From Acidimicrobiales bacterium (GTDB lineage Bacteria > Actinomycetota > Acidimicrobiia > Acidimicrobiales > Aldehydirespiratoraceae), in assembly GCA_029263175.1 (NCBI GenBank), contig JAJCXZ010000071.1, positions 1 through 43,036 on the forward strand: DNA of 43,036 nucleotides, read 5' to 3'. This document shows, piece after piece, positions 14,669-23,934 of this stretch. Position numbers and translations under genes: made by a program. The notes below the pieces were generated by a model. It worked only from the letters and a program-made list of their open reading frames with translations, was not told the DNA's origin and did no database searches. Within the stretch, counting starts at the first letter, position 1; the number at the start of each line of letters is the position of its first letter.

Positions 14669-16258
14669 ATGACGAACCTGGCAGATTCGATCCGGTCCGC
14701 GAAGTTGGCGGTGGAGTCCGGCCGCGACGTTCCCTGGCTGCTGCGCTCGGCAGTCGAAAAGAGCCCGAACAAGCCCTTCCTGATCTGGGAACCGTTCACC
14801 GGTGAGGCAGAGACGTGGTCCTACGCTCGCTTCCGCGACGAGGTTCGCGCCGTGGCTGCCTCGATGCAGGAACGGGGTGTGGAGGTCGGCGATCGTGTGC
14901 TCCTTCATCTCGACAACTCACCGGAGTTCGTCCTGAGCTGGTTCGCGTGTGCGGAGATGGGCGCGGTTGCGGTCTCGACCAATACCCGGTCCGTTGCCCG
15001 CGACATGACGTATTTTGCCGATCACGCCGGCGTGGTGGCGGCGATCACGTCCCCGAAATTCGCCGACCTGGTCAGCGAGAGCGCCCCCAACATCCGCTTC
15101 CTGTCCGTTACCGAATCGGATGCAGGTGAGCCGGCCTCAATCGCTGAGCTTCCCGAGCACGTGCAGTTTGCAGATCTCCTGCGCCCGGAGGGTGGCCTCG
15201 CGGAGCGGTCGGCCGACCCGATGGCCAACCTCGGGATCCAGTTCACGTCGGGAACGACGTCGCGCCCCAAGGCCGTGTTGTGGACTCACGCGAACGCACT
15301 CTGGGGCGCCGAGGTCAACGTGGCTCACATGCGCCTTCACCACGACGACATCACCCTCGCATTCCTACCCCTGTTCCACACCAACGCCCAGTCGTACTCC
15401 ATGCTGAGCACCCTGTGGTCGGGTGGCACGATGGTGGTGCAGCCTCGATTCTCGGCCTCGAGGTTCTGGGACGTGTCGGTGAGAAACCGGGTGACGTGGT
15501 GCTCGCTCATCGGCTTTGCGGTCAAGGCCATTTTGACCCACGACGTGCCGGCCGAGCACTTCTACCGATTCTGGGGACCCGCCGTGCGCCTCCCCGAGGT
15601 GGAGGAAGCGCTCGGTATCCAGACGATCGGCTGGTGGGGTATGACCGAGACCATCACCCAGGGAATCTTGGGGAGTATGGAGCATCCGGGGCCGCGGCTG
15701 TCGATCGGGCGTCCATCGTCGTCCTATGAGATCAGCGTGCGGCGAGACGACGGCACAACCATCGAGCCCGGCGAACGTGGTTCGCTCTACATCCGCGGCG
15801 TGCGGGGGGTCAGCTTGTTCAAGGAGTACTTCGGGAATGCGGAGGCGACCGCGGCAGCGTTCGACGACGATGGTTGGTTCGACACCGGTGATCTCATCAC
15901 GATGGGCGAAGACGGCTCGCTGTTCTTCAGTGACCGAGCCAAAGACATGCTCAAGGTCGGTGCCGAGAATGTGGCGGCATCGGAGATCGAAGCTGTGATC
16001 ATGGAGTCGAGTCTGGTCGCGGAGTGCGCCGTGGTCGGGCAACGGCACACAATGCTCGACGAGGTGCCGGTGGCGTTCGTCATCCCCCGGGTGCCGGGTG
16101 AGGACGTCTCCGCCCGCGTGATCGATGCATGTGTCGCGAATCTGGCGGACTTCAAGGTGCCGTGGGCGGTCCATGTCGTTGATGAGCTGCCGCGGTCCAC
16201 CCTCGAGAAGATTGCCAAAGCCGAGCTTCGGAAGGGTCTGCCGACGCTCACCTCGTAG
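14669..16258 (+). CDS. Acyl-CoA synthetase (AMP-dependent ligase)
   Basis: A 529-residue ANL-superfamily enzyme that activates a carboxylic acid as the AMP ester and transfers it to CoA. The phosphate loop FTSGTTSRPKAVLWTH spans 192-207. GWWGMTET, DDGWFDTGD, FFSDRAKDMLKVGAENVAASEIE and the C-terminal lysine motif STLEKIAKAEL are intact, so it should be active. The substrate is not evident; it is an aryl- or fatty-acyl-type ligase. A longer in-frame ORF from 14558 is rejected because it crosses the promoter region. A thiolase gene downstream suggests a shared role in fatty or aromatic acid degradation. Confidence 0.88.
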   Translation: MTNLADSIRSAKLAVESGRDVPWLLRSAVEKSPNKPFLIWEPFTGEAETWSYARFRDEVRAVAASMQERGVEVGDRVLLHLDNSPEFVLSWFACAEMGAVAVSTNTRSVARDMTYFADHAGVVAAITSPKFADLVSESAPNIRFLSVTESDAGEPASIAELPEHVQFADLLRPEGGLAERSADPMANLGIQFTSGTTSRPKAVLWTHANALWGAEVNVAHMRLHHDDITLAFLPLFHTNAQSYSMLSTLWSGGTMVVQPRFSASRFWDVSVRNRVTWCSLIGFAVKAILTHDVPAEHFYRFWGPAVRLPEVEEALGIQTIGWWGMTETITQGILGSMEHPGPRLSIGRPSSSYEISVRRDDGTTIEPGERGSLYIRGVRGVSLFKEYFGNAEATAAAFDDDGWFDTGDLITMGEDGSLFFSDRAKDMLKVGAENVAASEIEAVIMESSLVAECAVVGQRHTMLDEVPVAFVIPRVPGEDVSARVIDACVANLADFKVPWAVHVVDELPRSTLEKIAKAELRKGLPTLTS

Positions 16259-16374
16259 CGTCGCCGACGTATGGCCGAGGAAGCCCGCCTTGCCTTCCTG
16301 ACCTGAAGGTTGAGCACTGGTGGCACTACTGTCGTGTCCCGGCGTAGCGGTTGTCGACCGGCGGCTGACAATCC

Positions 16375-16381
16375 GGAGGAG
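16375..16381 (+). promoter_or_regulatory. Shine-Dalgarno of the solute-binding lipoprotein
   Basis: GGAGGAG lies 3 nt upstream of ATG 16385 and fixes that start, so the signal peptide begins there rather than at the longer in-frame alternative at 16310. Confidence 0.7.
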
Positions 16382-16384
16382 AAG

Positions 16385-18082
16385 ATGAGCAAACGACTCA
16401 TTGGGCCGGTGGCCCTTCTGTTGAGCCTCACGTTCGTCACAAGTGCGTGCGGAATCATCGGTGGGGACGACGCGGGCGACACCGCCCCGGACGCCGACGT
16501 GGCCGTATCCGTCGAGGACGATGGCACCGATGCATCGGCCACCGACAGCGAAGAGGTCGATGCTTCCGCTGACACGACCGAGGACACCGTCGTATCGCCT
16601 CCGGCCCCTGCCTCTTCCTCATACTCCGGCCCGAGCCTTGCCGGTCTCGATGTGGTCGACGGCCTCACGTTCACTGTCACACTCACCGAGGCCGATCCCG
16701 ACTTTCCCGAGCGTCTCGCCCACATGGGTTTCGCGCCGCTGCCGTCGGCATTCTTCGATGATCCCGTCGCTTTCGAGGACGCCCCGGTCGGGAATGGACC
16801 CTTCATGATGGACGGCGTATGGGAGCACGCGACGTCGATCCGTCTCGTGCCGAACACCAGCTACGCCGGAGCGACCCCCGCGAGTCTCACCAGCCTCACC
16901 TTCAACATCTATGACGAGGTGTGCGCCGACGGATACCTCCACGCCCAAGCCGCCTACATCGACCTTGCCGAGTGCATCCCAGCTGAGCAGTTGTCGTACG
17001 TGGCCGATGACTTCGGCGCCGGCTATGACCGATCAGCAGCGATGGATATCCACTACTACGCGTTCCCGGCCTACCTGTGGGGCGAGTATCCGCTGGACCT
17101 GCGGCGGGCGATGTCGATGGCGATCGACCGTCAGGCGATCGTCGACGAGGTCCTGCTGGGTTCGGTGACCGCGGCCGACCGTGCCGTTCCGCCCGTGCTT
17201 TCCGAGTTCGGGTCAGCAGCGTGTGCCAACTGGGTCTTCGACCCGGAGGGAGCCCGTGCAGCCTTCGCCGCGTACGGTGGACTCGAAGCCCTTGGCGAGA
17301 CACCCATTGTTCTCTGGCACGGTGCGGATGACACGCAGGCGGCGGTCGCAGCCGCAATAGCGGGACAACTCGGCGATGTGCTCGACATCTCCGATGTGGT
17401 GATCGAGAGCCGCCCTTCAACCGAGTATCTCGACCTCGTCGACGACCAGCTGGTCACCGGTCCCGCCCAGGGCGAGTGGACCGCCGGCTACCTGTCGCCC
17501 CTGAGCTTCCTCGAACCCCTCTTCGGTTCGGGCTCCTCGTCGAACTCGATCGGGTACAGCAGCTCCCGGTTCGACCAGGCCGTTGCCAACGGAGACATCG
17601 AGGGAGCCGAGCGGGCCCTGTGTGACGACGTGGGAGTCGTGCCCCTCTACTCCGGCGGCAACCACTACGTGTCGAACCTCGGTGTGGCCAATGCCTTCAA
17701 GGACGTGCGCGGCCACATGAACTGGACGGAGATGACCGGCGGCGACACCGTCGCCGCCCTTGCCGAGCCACAGCGGCTCGCCCCGCCCGTCGCGAAGGAT
17801 TCCGAGGGCCTCGAAGTGCTGGAGACCCTCTTCAGCAATCTTGTCGAGTACGACCACCGCAGTCGCCGACTCGAGAACGTGGTGGCCGAGTCGATCGAGA
17901 CGAACGACGACGGCCGCACATGGACCATCACGGTGGCCGATGGCTGGACATTCCATGACGGGGAGCGGGTTTCCGCCTACTCGTTCGTCGATGCCTGGAA
18001 CTGGACGGCAAACGGCGAGAACGCGGCGGCCAACAACGTCTACTTCAATGTGATCGACGGCTGGGATTCTCTCAACGGTTGA
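16385..18082 (+). CDS. Family-5 solute-binding lipoprotein, circularly permuted
   Basis: A 565-residue secreted lipoprotein. The signal peptide MSKRLIGPVALLLSLTFVTS leads to C22 (TSAC, a slightly atypical lipobox), then an acidic Ser/Thr linker to about residue 80. The rest matches oligopeptide/dipeptide-binding proteins (SBP_bac_5), but in permuted order. Residues 83-450 hold what is normally the middle and end of the domain: VVDGLTFTVTLTEADPDFPE, PVGNGPFMM, the DLRRAMSMAIDRQAIV helix and a terminal VVPLYSGGNHYVSNLG. Residues 452-565 hold what is normally the N-terminus: AEPQRLAPP, LFSNLVEYDHRSRRLENVVAES, DDGRTWTITVADGWTFHDGE, SFVDAWNW. No permease or ATPase genes are nearby, so the ligand and partner are unknown. 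Confidence 0.85.
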   Translation: MSKRLIGPVALLLSLTFVTSACGIIGGDDAGDTAPDADVAVSVEDDGTDASATDSEEVDASADTTEDTVVSPPAPASSSYSGPSLAGLDVVDGLTFTVTLTEADPDFPERLAHMGFAPLPSAFFDDPVAFEDAPVGNGPFMMDGVWEHATSIRLVPNTSYAGATPASLTSLTFNIYDEVCADGYLHAQAAYIDLAECIPAEQLSYVADDFGAGYDRSAAMDIHYYAFPAYLWGEYPLDLRRAMSMAIDRQAIVDEVLLGSVTAADRAVPPVLSEFGSAACANWVFDPEGARAAFAAYGGLEALGETPIVLWHGADDTQAAVAAAIAGQLGDVLDISDVVIESRPSTEYLDLVDDQLVTGPAQGEWTAGYLSPLSFLEPLFGSGSSSNSIGYSSSRFDQAVANGDIEGAERALCDDVGVVPLYSGGNHYVSNLGVANAFKDVRGHMNWTEMTGGDTVAALAEPQRLAPPVAKDSEGLEVLETLFSNLVEYDHRSRRLENVVAESIETNDDGRTWTITVADGWTFHDGERVSAYSFVDAWNWTANGENAAANNVYFNVIDGWDSLNG

Positions 18083-18125
18083 TCGGTACTAGAACGGTGG
18101 CTCCGGAATCACCGTGAGGAGCCCC

Positions 18126-19349
18126 ATGTCTGAGGCCTACATCATTGACGCGTGCCGCACACCCCGCGGTATCGGCAAACAAGGCAAGGGAGCCCTCGCT
18201 CACCTGCACCCGCAGCACCTCGGTTCGACCGTGCTGCGAGCGATCCAGGAGCGCAACGGCTTCGACACCGCCGACGTCGACGACGTCGTCTGGGGTACCA
18301 GTTCGCAAGTCATGGAGCAGTCCGGCGATCTCGGTCGAATGTCGGCCCTCGATGCCGGCTACGACGTCAAGGCCAGTGGCGTGACCCTCGACCGCTTCTG
18401 CGGGTCGGGTATCACCTCGGCCAACATCGCCGCAGCCACTGTGATGGCGGGGATGGAGGATCTCGTGATCTCCGGAGGCACCGAGATGATGTCGCTGCCG
18501 AAGAAGGGGATGATGCCGATGGGAGCCGGCAATGCGCACCTCCAGGAGATTCACCCCCAGTCACACCAGGGTGTGTGCGCTGACGCCATCGCCACCCTCG
18601 AAGGCATCCCCCGCACCGCCCTGGACGCGCTCGCCGCGGAGTCGCAGGCCCGCGCCGAAGTGGCCATCAAGGAGGGCCGCTTCGACAAGTCGCTCATTCC
18701 CGTGCTCAACACGGACGGGTCGGTGGCGCTCGATCGGGAAGAGTTCCCTCGGCCGGGCACCACAGCAGAGTCGTTGGCCGCGCTGGCTCCGAGCTTTCCC
18801 GCCATAGCCGACTACCGCCATGCCGACGACGCCAAAACCTTCCGCGAGCTGATCCTCCAGAAGTTCCCGGACCTCGATATTCAACACGTACATCACGCCG
18901 GCAACTCGTCGGGCGTGGTCGACGGCGCGGCCGCGATCCTGTGGGGCAGCGAGGACTATGTCCAGGCTCATGGGCTCAGACCTCGTGCCCGTCTCGTCGC
19001 CAGTGCGAACATGGGTGACGATCCGACACTGATGCTGAACGCCCCAGTGCCCGCGGCCCACAAAGTCCTGGCCCGGGCCGGCATGACGCTCGACGACATC
19101 GACCTCTTCGAGATCAACGAGGCGTTCGCCGTGGTGGCCGAGAAGTTCCAGCGCGATCTCGATCTTGATCGCAGCAAGGTCAACGTCAACGGGGGAGCGA
19201 TGGCGTTGGGCCACCCCATCGGCGCGACTGGCGCCGTCCTCATCGGCACGGTGCTCGACGAGCTCGAGCGCCAGGACAAGCAGGTGGGTCTGATCACCAT
19301 GTGCGCGGGCGGCGGCATGGCACCTGCCATCATCATCGAACGCGTCTAG
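18126..19349 (+). CDS. Acetyl-CoA C-acyltransferase (thiolase)
   Basis: A 407-residue thiolase that cleaves 3-ketoacyl-CoA or condenses acetyl-CoA. The nucleophile is C92 in DRFCGSGITSAN, the catalytic histidine H363 in ALGHPIGATG, and the second cysteine C393 in MCAGGGMAP; INEAFA is also present. Start ATG 18126 has GAGGAG 4 nt upstream. It probably acts with an acyl-CoA ligase such as the one two genes upstream in beta-oxidation, but specificity cannot be read from sequence. The Ddn-like gene follows 10 nt later. Confidence 0.93.
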   Translation: MSEAYIIDACRTPRGIGKQGKGALAHLHPQHLGSTVLRAIQERNGFDTADVDDVVWGTSSQVMEQSGDLGRMSALDAGYDVKASGVTLDRFCGSGITSANIAAATVMAGMEDLVISGGTEMMSLPKKGMMPMGAGNAHLQEIHPQSHQGVCADAIATLEGIPRTALDALAAESQARAEVAIKEGRFDKSLIPVLNTDGSVALDREEFPRPGTTAESLAALAPSFPAIADYRHADDAKTFRELILQKFPDLDIQHVHHAGNSSGVVDGAAAILWGSEDYVQAHGLRPRARLVASANMGDDPTLMLNAPVPAAHKVLARAGMTLDDIDLFEINEAFAVVAEKFQRDLDLDRSKVNVNGGAMALGHPIGATGAVLIGTVLDELERQDKQVGLITMCAGGGMAPAIIIERV

Positions 19350-19359
19350 GAAGAAGCTC

Positions 19360-19812
19360 ATGACTACAGAAACTGAATACGAACCGAGCACATGGGGCTG
19401 GGTGGCCGACCAGGTCGAGGCCTATGAGGCCAGCGGCGGCACCGAAGCCAACACGCTGCGCGAGACCGGGATCCCGATCATCGTGGTGACGATGATGGGC
19501 CACAAGAGTGGCAAGGTCCGCAAGGTTCCGCTCATGCGCGTTGAGCACGCGGGCGAGTACGCGATCATCGCCTCGAAAGGTGGAGCGCCGCACCATCCGG
19601 GCTGGTACTACAACCTGCTCGCCGATCAGGATGTGGCGATCCAAGACGGCCCTGCACCCGAGACCTTCCGGGTGCGCGAGGTCACCGGTGAGGAGCGCGC
19701 CGAGTGGTACGCCCGCGGCGAGGCCGTCTTTCCCCCCTATACGGAGTACGCGGTCAAGGCCGCTGAGGCCGACCGCACCATTCCCGTTTTCGTGGCCACA
19801 CGGATGATGTGA
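19360..19812 (+). CDS. F420-dependent Ddn-family nitroreductase / quinone reductase
   Basis: A 150-residue protein of the deazaflavin-dependent nitroreductase (Ddn) family. The family motifs GHKSGKVRKVPLM (47-59) and ASKGGAPHHPGWYYNLLADQDV bind the F420 phosphate and deazaflavin. Mycobacterial homologues reduce quinones or activate nitroimidazoles with F420H2. Its presence implies the cell makes F420. AGGAAG upstream serves as ribosome binding site and overlaps the thiolase stop. The stop overlaps the next ATG by one base, so translation is coupled. Confidence 0.92.
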   Translation: MTTETEYEPSTWGWVADQVEAYEASGGTEANTLRETGIPIIVVTMMGHKSGKVRKVPLMRVEHAGEYAIIASKGGAPHHPGWYYNLLADQDVAIQDGPAPETFRVREVTGEERAEWYARGEAVFPPYTEYAVKAAEADRTIPVFVATRMM

Positions 19813-20633
19813 TGAGCGATCACCCGCCAGACTGGCACCCCGATCCAGCGGGCCGGCATCAGCATCGCTATTGGGACGGCACCAACTGGACCGAGCACGT
19901 CTCGGACTTCGGGCGCCAGAGCGTCGACCCCGTCACTGTGAGTGCGCCGCTTCCGGCCACCGGAATGAGCGCGGAGAAGATCCAGCATCAGGTGCAGGGA
20001 AAGGCAGGTTTGCCATCAACCGGCCCCGTTGCGGGCGGGTTGATGGACCAGCGCGTGCTGGTGGTCAACCAGAAGGCCAAGCTGATCGAGATCACAACTG
20101 AATACGCGGTCTACGACGAGACGGGCGCGCAGATCGGAGCGATCCGCCAGGTCGGCCAGAGCAAGTTGAAGAAGGCGGCCCGGTTGGTCTCGAGTTTCGA
20201 CCAGTTCATGACGCACTCACTTCAGCTCGTCGACTTGGAGGGCAACGTGCATCTCACGGTCACTCGGCCGGCGAAATTCGCCAAGTCGAAGGTGCACATC
20301 ACCGACGGCGCGGGCAACGAGGTTGGCTCCATCATCCAGAAGAACATGATCGGCAAGATCCGGTTCTCACTCGAAGCCGGCGGACAGACGATCGGGTCGC
20401 TGAGCGGGGAGAACTGGCGGGCGTGGAACTTCAACCTGCAAGACACCGCCGGCAACGAGGTGGCACGTATCACCAAGACCTGGGAAGGCTTCGCCAAGAC
20501 GATGTTCACCACGGCGGACAACTATGTGCTCCAGATCCATACGGATCTACCCGACCCGCTGCGCACGCTTGTTGTGGCGTCAGCCGTGAGTGTTGATCTC
20601 GCGCTCAAGCAGGACTCTCGCGGATTCGGCTGA
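19812..20633 (+). CDS. DUF2510 plus scramblase/LURP-like protein
   Basis: A 273-residue protein. The N-terminal DUF2510 module is visible as PPDWHPDPAGRHQHRYWDGTNWTEHVSD (residues about 5-33). After a linker, residues about 75-265 form a beta-rich domain (VLVVNQKAKLIEITTEYAVYDETGAQIGAIRQVGQ, IGKIRFSLEAGG, GNEVARITKTWEGFAKTMFTTADNYVLQI) like the tubby/LURP-one/phospholipid scramblase superfamily. DUF2510 is common on actinobacterial membrane or surface proteins, but no transmembrane helix is seen here. Function unknown. It may start at GTG 19809; ATG 19812 overlaps the upstream stop. Confidence 0.85.
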   Translation: MSDHPPDWHPDPAGRHQHRYWDGTNWTEHVSDFGRQSVDPVTVSAPLPATGMSAEKIQHQVQGKAGLPSTGPVAGGLMDQRVLVVNQKAKLIEITTEYAVYDETGAQIGAIRQVGQSKLKKAARLVSSFDQFMTHSLQLVDLEGNVHLTVTRPAKFAKSKVHITDGAGNEVGSIIQKNMIGKIRFSLEAGGQTIGSLSGENWRAWNFNLQDTAGNEVARITKTWEGFAKTMFTTADNYVLQIHTDLPDPLRTLVVASAVSVDLALKQDSRGFG

Positions 20634-20643
20634 GTTCGGTCGC

Positions 20644-21600
20644 CTACGTGCGGCGAAGGTAGAAGGCGCCGGGCTCGTGGTTCTGGCCGAGGAGCGGGCA
20701 GGCGGCGCTCAGCGCGGCGTGTTCGTTGTGCTGGAGATAGTTGAGCGCCAGCACAACGTCCCACGAGTCATTGTGAGTCAGGAACGCCTCCAGCACGTAT
20801 TGCTCGTTCCAGAACAGCACCTTGTCGCGCAGGAGGCTTTCCGGGTAGTTGCGCGGCGTGAAGATGTCGTGGACGTGGACGACGACACCCGGCGCAAGGG
20901 TGGGGAGAATCTGGAGGTACTCGACCACAACATCGCCTTCCGGGCGGATGACGTGCGATGAGTCGATGAATAGCACGTCGCCGTCGCCGAGCTGTTCGAA
21001 GAACGACAACTCGACGTGTTCGACCAGCATCCGCTTGACCGTGACCGGTGTCTTTTCGAGCCACGGCATCTCGTAGGGCTCGATGCAGACGTGGTCGCAC
21101 CGGTAGGTGGGATCGTCGGCTTGGTTGCGGCGGATTGCTTCGACCGCCACCAGCGTGGAGTTGCCGCTGCCGATTTCGATGATGCGACGAGGCTTCGTCG
21201 ACCGGATGAGTTGGAACCAGATCTCGGCGTCGCCTGCTTCGTAGGATCCGTTGTCGAAGCTGAAGTCGACACCGTTGACGTCGAACCCCTTGGCCAAGGA
21301 CCGGATCTCGTCGGCATGGGTGAACGTCTCCAACGTCTGCAGCTGGGCTTGCCGGTTGAAGTCGATGCCGGGGAGCGAACGCTCACGGCCGTCGAGTTCG
21401 TCGGGCCCGAAGTCGAACTGGGGGTCGTAGTAGTGGTCGCGAATGGGCATCACACCGACCTGGCGGAGCGCTTTGCGCGACAGAGGGAGGCGTTGCATGC
21501 CGAGCTCGCGGGCGAGGCGCAGCACGGCGCCGGCGGGGTAGATGAACGGCAACAGGACGAGGTCGATCACCCGGCCGAATCGCTCGACGATTCTCTTCAT
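20644..21600 (-). CDS. Class I SAM-dependent methyltransferase
   Basis: A 318-residue protein with the SAM-binding loop IIEIGSGNSTLVAVEAI and the acidic motif DVLFIDSSH, followed by VVHVHDIFTPRNYPE, typical of the Methyltransf_24 group. The N-terminus has a hydrophobic stretch (VIDLVLLPFIYPAGAVLRLA) that may associate with the membrane. Such enzymes often modify polysaccharide or secondary-metabolite sugars; the target here is unknown. GGAG before the ATG at 21600 supports the start. It converges on the scramblase-like gene with a 10-bp gap and is divergent from coaX (115 bp). Confidence 0.83.
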   Translation of the reverse strand: MKRIVERFGRVIDLVLLPFIYPAGAVLRLARELGMQRLPLSRKALRQVGVMPIRDHYYDPQFDFGPDELDGRERSLPGIDFNRQAQLQTLETFTHADEIRSLAKGFDVNGVDFSFDNGSYEAGDAEIWFQLIRSTKPRRIIEIGSGNSTLVAVEAIRRNQADDPTYRCDHVCIEPYEMPWLEKTPVTVKRMLVEHVELSFFEQLGDGDVLFIDSSHVIRPEGDVVVEYLQILPTLAPGVVVHVHDIFTPRNYPESLLRDKVLFWNEQYVLEAFLTHNDSWDVVLALNYLQHNEHAALSAACPLLGQNHEPGAFYLRRT

Positions 21601-21701
21601 GCTCGGTTCTCCGCCGCAGGGCCTTGGCGATCTTCAGCCGCTCCGGCGGCCCGAGAGTACCGGTCGCCGCGCCGGACCTCGGTGACCCTGCAGTCGTCCG
21701 G

Positions 21702-21707
21702 TAGCGT
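21702..21707 (+). promoter_or_regulatory. Putative -10 element of coaX
   Basis: TAGCGT ends 8 nt before the GTG at 21716, suggesting a leaderless coaX-lysS-epimerase-hydrolase mRNA. It lies in the 115-bp divergent region with the methyltransferase gene. Confidence 0.4.
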
Positions 21708-21715
21708 TCAACTCC

Positions 21716-22510
21716 GTGCTGCTCACGATTGACGTCGGAAACACCCAAACGGTGCTGGGCCTCTATGACCTCGACTCCACCGCGGGGGAGGGAGCGGGGG
21801 TCGGCCTTGTCGACCACTGGCGCCTCTCGACCGATGCGGAGCGCACCAGCGACGAGTACTCGGTGCTCGTGCGCTCGCTCCTCGACACGGTCGACGTCGA
21901 CTTCGACGAGGACCTCCTCGGCGCGTCTGTGTGTTCCGGTGTCCCCCGGATTCTGGCGAACCTGCGCCACATGGTCACGCGCTACCTGCCATTCGAGCCG
22001 ATCGTGATCGAGCCCGGCGTGAAGACCGGAATGCCGATTCTCTACGACAATCCGAAAGAGGTTGGAGCCGACCGGATCGCCAATGCGATCGCGGCCTACG
22101 ACCTCTACGGCGGACCCACCGTGGTAGTCGACTTCGGCACCGGCAACAACTTCGACGTCATCTCTGAGAACGGCGAGTTCCTCGGTGGCGCCATCGCCCC
22201 CGGCATCGAGATCAGCCTCGACGCGCTGTTCGGTCGTGCCGCTGCGCTCCGGGCTGTGGAACTCATCGAGCCGCGAAACGTGATCGGCAAGTCCACCGTC
22301 GAGTCGATCCAGTCCGGCACCGTCTACGGCTTCGCCGCCATGATCGACGGGATGGTTCGCCGTTTCGCTGACGAACTCGGCGACATCAACGTCGTTGCGA
22401 CTGGCGGCCTTGCCCACCTGATCTCGCCCGTGTCTGAAACCATCGAACACGTAGAACCGTTTCTCACCCTCCACGGTCTTCGGATCGTCCATCAACGAAA
22501 CCAACGATGA
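21716..22510 (+). CDS. coaX: Type III pantothenate kinase
   Basis: First step of CoA synthesis, phosphorylating pantothenate. The 264 residues show the N-terminal ATP loop IDVGNTQTVLGLYD (5-18), the pantothenate motif GADRIANAIAAYDLYGG (catalytic D119), and IAPGIEISLDALFGRAA. The phosphate motif, usually DFGTATTFD, reads DFGTGNNFD (139-147), with both conserved threonines replaced by asparagine. Activity is probable but this change deserves attention. The stop overlaps the lysS start (ATGA), the same coaX-lysS proximity seen in mycobacteria. Confidence 0.9.
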   Translation: MLLTIDVGNTQTVLGLYDLDSTAGEGAGVGLVDHWRLSTDAERTSDEYSVLVRSLLDTVDVDFDEDLLGASVCSGVPRILANLRHMVTRYLPFEPIVIEPGVKTGMPILYDNPKEVGADRIANAIAAYDLYGGPTVVVDFGTGNNFDVISENGEFLGGAIAPGIEISLDALFGRAAALRAVELIEPRNVIGKSTVESIQSGTVYGFAAMIDGMVRRFADELGDINVVATGGLAHLISPVSETIEHVEPFLTLHGLRIVHQRNQR

Positions 22511-23934
22511 CCGCGCCTGTTCCTTACCGCTACGACGTCACCCACTCAACCGCCGAGATCATCGACGCGCATGGCGACACGGAGGCAGGCACCGAGACAG
22601 ACGCGGTTGTCACCGTCGCCGGTCGGCTCATGCTTCGCCGCGATCAGGGCAAGCTTGCGTTCGGTTCGTTGCAGGACAGCACTGGCCGTATCCAACTTTT
22701 CGCCATGGCGAAGTCGACGCCCGATTTCGATGGCTTCACCGGTTTGTCGATCGGCGACTGGATCGCCGTGACGGGCGTTGTGATGATGACCCGGAGAGGT
22801 GAGCTTTCAGTCCGCGTCGACGAATGGGCGGTCTTGGCCCACGCCCAACGGCCCTTCCCGGACAAATGGCACGGCATCTCCGACCCTGACACCCGCTATC
22901 GCCAGCGATACGTCGACTTGTGGGTCACCGAGGAGAGCCGCACGTCCTTCCGTCAGCGCTCCCAGATCGTGGCGGAGATTCGCGGCTGGTTGCATGAGCG
23001 CGACTTCGTCGAGGTCGAGACGCCCACGCTGCACCCCATCCCCGGTGGCGCGCTTGCTCGTCCGTTCACCACGCACCACAACGCGCTCGACACCGAGCTG
23101 TTTCTGCGCATCGCCCCCGAGCTGTATCTGAAGCGGCTTGTGGTGGGCGGCATGGAACGGGTCTTCGAGATGGCCCGAGTCTTTCGCAATGAGGGCATGT
23201 CGACCCGGCACAACCCCGAGTTCACGATGCTCGAGCTGTACTGGGCCTACGCCGACTACGACGACATGATGAAGCTCACCGAGGAGATGGTTGCGGCCGC
23301 GTCGGTGGCCGTGCACGGCACCACGGTGATCGAGTACGACGGCCGAGAAGTTGACCTCACCACCCCGTGGCGACGAGCCACGATGGAGGAGCTCATCCTC
23401 GAGCACGCCGGAGTCGACGTCAGCCTCGATATGCCCATCGATGCGCTGCGGGCTCTGTGCGACCAGTTCGGTGTGGAGATCAAGCCGCACTATGGCGCAG
23501 GCAAGCTGATCCTCGAGATCTACGAGAAGACGTGTGAGGCCGAGCTGTGGGGCCCGGTGTTCGTCACCGACTACCCCGTGGAGGTCTCGCCGCTTTCGCG
23601 GGAACATCGTGATCGTCCCGGCTACACCGAACGTTTCGAAGCGATCGTGGCCGGTCGCGAGCTGTGCAACGGCTTCTCCGAGCTCACCGATCCCGTCGTC
23701 CAGCGCGAGCGCTTCGAGGCCCAGGAGGGTGACCGCGACGCCGGCGACGACGAGGCGATGGTTGTCGATGACGACTACATCCGAGCGCTCGAGTACGGCC
23801 TGCCCTGTACCGCCGGTCTCGGCATCGGTATCGACCGCCTGGTGATGCTTCTGACCGACACCACGACGATTCGTGATGTGGTGCTGTTCCCAACTCTCAG
23901 AGCTGCGCAGGGTTCAACCGACGGATACACATGA
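22507..23934 (+). CDS. lysS: Lysyl-tRNA synthetase, class II
   Basis: Charges tRNA-Lys. The 475-residue protein has an N-terminal OB anticodon-binding domain ([31 protein letters not shown]), motif 1 region ([11 protein letters not shown]... [25 protein letters not shown]), motif 2 [25 protein letters not shown], and motif 3 [14 protein letters not shown]. It is slightly shorter than the usual 490-510 residues at the N-terminus. It overlaps both neighbours by 4 nt. Confidence 0.96.
   Translation: MTAPVPYRYDVTHSTAEIIDAHGDTEAGTETDAVVTVAGRLMLRRDQGKLAFGSLQDSTGRIQLFAMAKSTPDFDGFTGLSIGDWIAVTGVVMMTRRGELSVRVDEWAVLAHAQRPFPDKWHGISDPDTRYRQRYVDLWVTEESRTSFRQRSQIVAEIRGWLHERDFVEVETPTLHPIPGGALARPFTTHHNALDTELFLRIAPELYLKRLVVGGMERVFEMARVFRNEGMSTRHNPEFTMLELYWAYADYDDMMKLTEEMVAAASVAVHGTTVIEYDGREVDLTTPWRRATMEELILEHAGVDVSLDMPIDALRALCDQFGVEIKPHYGAGKLILEIYEKTCEAELWGPVFVTDYPVEVSPLSREHRDRPGYTERFEAIVAGRELCNGFSELTDPVVQRERFEAQEGDRDAGDDEAMVVDDDYIRALEYGLPCTAGLGIGIDRLVMLLTDTTTIRDVVLFPTLRAAQGSTDGYT

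Noticed and set aside
15806-15815. GGGGGGTCAGC as another palindrome half-site
   Set aside because: No second arm and normal coding context in the acyl-CoA ligase gene.
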